Positions 3,963 to 5,463 of a stretch of DNA of 5,463 nucleotides are shown in pieces. The notes beneath the pieces are model-generated. The model saw only the letters and a list, made by a program, of their open reading frames with translations, was not told where the DNA came from and did no database searches. This stretch comes from Clostridium sp. CAG:921. GTDB taxonomy: Bacteria > Bacillota > Clostridia > TANB77 > CAG-465. Location: positions 6,607 to 12,069 of the forward strand of contig HF991967.1 of NCBI GenBank assembly GCA_000433135.1, in the 5' to 3' direction. A program made the translations under genes and the position numbers. Each line of letters opens with the position of its first letter. Position 1 is the first letter of the stretch.

Positions 3963-4835
3963 ATGAACGTTTTAAAAAAATATTTAGCATATGATTCAAG
4001 TGTAAGAGTAACAGTTGTAAATGTTACAAAGATGGTACAAGACGCAAGGAAAGTACACAACTTATCAAATGTTGCAACAGCTGCACTTGGAAGGACATTA
4101 GCTATGACGACTATAATGTCAAGTAATTTGAAAGAAAAAGATAATAGATTAACTATACAAATAAAAGGTGATGGACCGTTAAAGTCAATAGTAACTTGCG
4201 GAAATAATTCTTTAAAAATTAAAGGATATGTTACAAATGGAAATATTACACTTCCTTTAAATAAAAATGGAAAATTAGATGTATCAAAAGCAATAGGAAA
4301 TGGTTATTTAAATGTTATAAAAGATATAGGATTAAAAGAACCGTATATTGGGCATAGTAAATTGATTTCTGGTGAAATTGCTGAGGATTTTGCATATTAT
4401 TTTACCATTTCCGAACAAACACCTTGTGCAATTTTATTAGGTGTTAATATTTCTAAAGAAAATAAAGTTGCGATGGCAGCAGGATATATGATTGAGCCAC
4501 TTCCAGATTGCAGTGATGAAATATTAAATAGGCTTGAGGCTATAAATTCAAATATACTTAGTGTTACAAATTTAATGATAGATTTAAATAATATTGATGA
4601 TGTGGCAAAAACAATTACAGGCGATAATGATATAAAGTGTATTGAGGAAAAAGTACCATTATATGAGTGTGACTGTAGTAAAGAAAGAATAGAAAAGGCA
4701 ATAATAGCACTAGGAAAAAAAGAAGCATTAAGTAGTGCTGAAAATAACAATGGGGTTTTAGAGATAAAATGTAACTTTTGTAATAAAGCTTATACTTTTA
4801 ATAAAGAACAAATATGTAGTTTGTTTAAAAAATAA
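3963..4835 (+). CDS. hslO: Hsp33 redox-regulated molecular chaperone
   Basis: A cytoplasmic holdase chaperone that is inactive when reduced and zinc-bound and becomes active when oxidants release the zinc and form disulfides, protecting unfolded proteins. The 290 residues match the usual ~290. The N-terminus MNVLKKYLAYDSSVRV, ATAALGRTLAM (38-48), LTIQIKGDGPL (63-73), NGKLDV (102-107) and ISGEIAEDFAYYF (135-147) are family hallmarks. The zinc ligands CDC (236-238) and CNFC (270-273) form the CxC...CxxC switch, with CSKERIEKAI directly after the first pair. Additional cysteines occur at 79, 155, 183, 226 and 285, more than is typical as far as I recall. It has its own promoter, and 44 nt without any terminator separate it from the downstream pseudouridine synthase gene, so the two are probably co-transcribed. 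Confidence 0.96.
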   Translation: MNVLKKYLAYDSSVRVTVVNVTKMVQDARKVHNLSNVATAALGRTLAMTTIMSSNLKEKDNRLTIQIKGDGPLKSIVTCGNNSLKIKGYVTNGNITLPLNKNGKLDVSKAIGNGYLNVIKDIGLKEPYIGHSKLISGEIAEDFAYYFTISEQTPCAILLGVNISKENKVAMAAGYMIEPLPDCSDEILNRLEAINSNILSVTNLMIDLNNIDDVAKTITGDNDIKCIEEKVPLYECDCSKERIEKAIIALGKKEALSSAENNNGVLEIKCNFCNKAYTFNKEQICSLFKK

Positions 4836-4869
4836 ATGGATCTATTATGCGTATATAACCAAATTTTAT

Positions 4870-4874
4870 GGAGG
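4870..4874 (+). promoter_or_regulatory. Ribosome binding site fixing the rluD start
   Basis: GGAGG lies 5 nt before the ATG at 4880. An in-frame ATG at 4868 overlaps this site and has nothing like a ribosome binding site before it, so it is not used as the start. Confidence 0.85.
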
Positions 4875-4879
4875 ATAAG

Positions 4880-5463
4880 ATGGACTATATTGTATCAGAT
4901 GAAGATGTGTCAAAAAGACTTGATGTATTTTTGACATCAAAGCTTGATAATATAACAAGGAGTTATGTAAAAAATTTAATTGATAGTGTAGATATAACTG
5001 TAAATGGAAAAATGGTAAAAGCAGGATATATTCTAAAAAAAAATGATAAAGTAACCGTAAATATTCCAAAACTTAGATCTTTAGATGTATGTGCTGAGGA
5101 TATAAAGCTTAATATAATATATGAGGATGATGATGTTATAATTGTAAATAAAGAAAAAGGAATGGTAGTGCATCCTGCAAATGGAAATTATACTGGAACA
5201 CTTGTAAATGCCTTAATGTATACTCATAAGAATAATTTATCTGGAATAAATGGAGTTATAAGGCCAGGAATAGTGCACAGGATAGATAAAGATACATCTG
5301 GAATATTAGTTATTGCTAAAAATGATATAGCGCATAAAAAATTGTCACAGCAATTTAAAATTCATAGTATAACTAGAAAGTATATTGCTCTAGTTAAAGG
5401 GATAATAAAAGAAGATGAACTTACAATAGATAAGCCTATTGGAAGAAATCCAAAAGATAGAAA
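4880..5463 (+). CDS. rluD: RluD-family 23S rRNA pseudouridine synthase, 3' end outside window
   Basis: An RNA pseudouridine synthase of the RluA/RluD family, which turns uridines of 23S rRNA (helix 69 for RluD) into pseudouridine. The first 194 residues are visible of about 300. An N-terminal S4 RNA-binding domain (about 1-65, with RLDVFLTSKL at 13-22 and DITVNGKMVKAGY at 38-50) precedes the catalytic domain. YEDDDVIIVNKEKGMVVHP lies at 81-99, and the family motif HRIDKDTSGILVIAK at 133-147 holds the catalytic Asp136. RKYIALVKG (166-174) and DKPIGRNPKDR (184-194) are further family signatures. Only 44 nt without a terminator separate it from hslO, so it is probably read from the hslO promoter. 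The family is sure; the exact target uridines cannot be told from sequence, since Firmicutes carry several paralogues. Confidence 0.93.
   Translation, partial: MDYIVSDEDVSKRLDVFLTSKLDNITRSYVKNLIDSVDITVNGKMVKAGYILKKNDKVTVNIPKLRSLDVCAEDIKLNIIYEDDDVIIVNKEKGMVVHPANGNYTGTLVNALMYTHKNNLSGINGVIRPGIVHRIDKDTSGILVIAKNDIAHKKLSQQFKIHSITRKYIALVKGIIKEDELTIDKPIGRNPKDR

Noticed and set aside
4397..4750. Open frame on the minus strand, 117 codons
   Set aside because: Antisense to a well supported hslO; Ser/Phe/Ile-rich shadow product with no recognisable motif.
4836..4879. Terminator or promoter between hslO and rluD
   Set aside because: The 44-nt gap shows neither a stem with T run nor a convincing promoter pair, so co-transcription is assumed.
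4866..5069. Open frame on the minus strand, 67 codons
   Set aside because: Antisense to rluD; Leu/His/Tyr-rich shadow without initiation signals.

Overview
The window is very AT-rich, with A/T-ending codons throughout. It looks like chromosomal DNA of a low-GC, Gram-positive, endospore-type Firmicute of the class Clostridia. Supporting signs are a spoIIAA-spoIIAB pair, a class B sortase, strong AGGAGG ribosome binding sites and textbook sigma-A promoters. No phage, IS element, tRNA, rRNA or CRISPR array is visible.

Layout. From 1 to 3832 everything is transcribed on the minus strand, in four or five short units. Reading in the direction of transcription: (a) a strong promoter at 3804-3832 drives a secreted, Asn-rich protein ending in NPNTG-KEF (3056-3775), then a class B sortase (2298-3053) two bases later, closed by a terminator at 2266-2295. 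(b) A strong promoter at 2168-2196 and a ~90-nt leader drive an unrecognised membrane-anchored protein (1604-2071), closed by a hairpin terminator at 1547-1597. (c) spoIIAA (1126-1431) and spoIIAB (674-1123), the anti-anti-sigma and anti-sigma pair of early forespore development, have no sigF after them. (d) A strong promoter at 515-543 drives a thymidylate-kinase-family gene that runs off the left edge (1-477). On the plus strand, a promoter at 3899-3927 drives hslO (Hsp33 redox chaperone, 3963-4835), followed by an RluD-type 23S rRNA pseudouridine synthase (from 4880) cut by the right edge.

How the parts relate. The sortase and the gene before it form a likely enzyme-substrate pair. The substrate is odd: its NPNTG motif sits five to eight residues from the stop codon, and the hydrophobic segment and charged tail of a normal wall-sorting signal are missing. 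The spoIIA pair lacks the sigma factor that normally follows it. The unrecognised protein carries a HCNCSIC cluster and six uninterrupted Gly-hydrophobic-X triplets. These three points are the most unusual content here. hslO, rluD and tmk are housekeeping genes.

All functions are read from motifs by eye; no database search or structure prediction was run.
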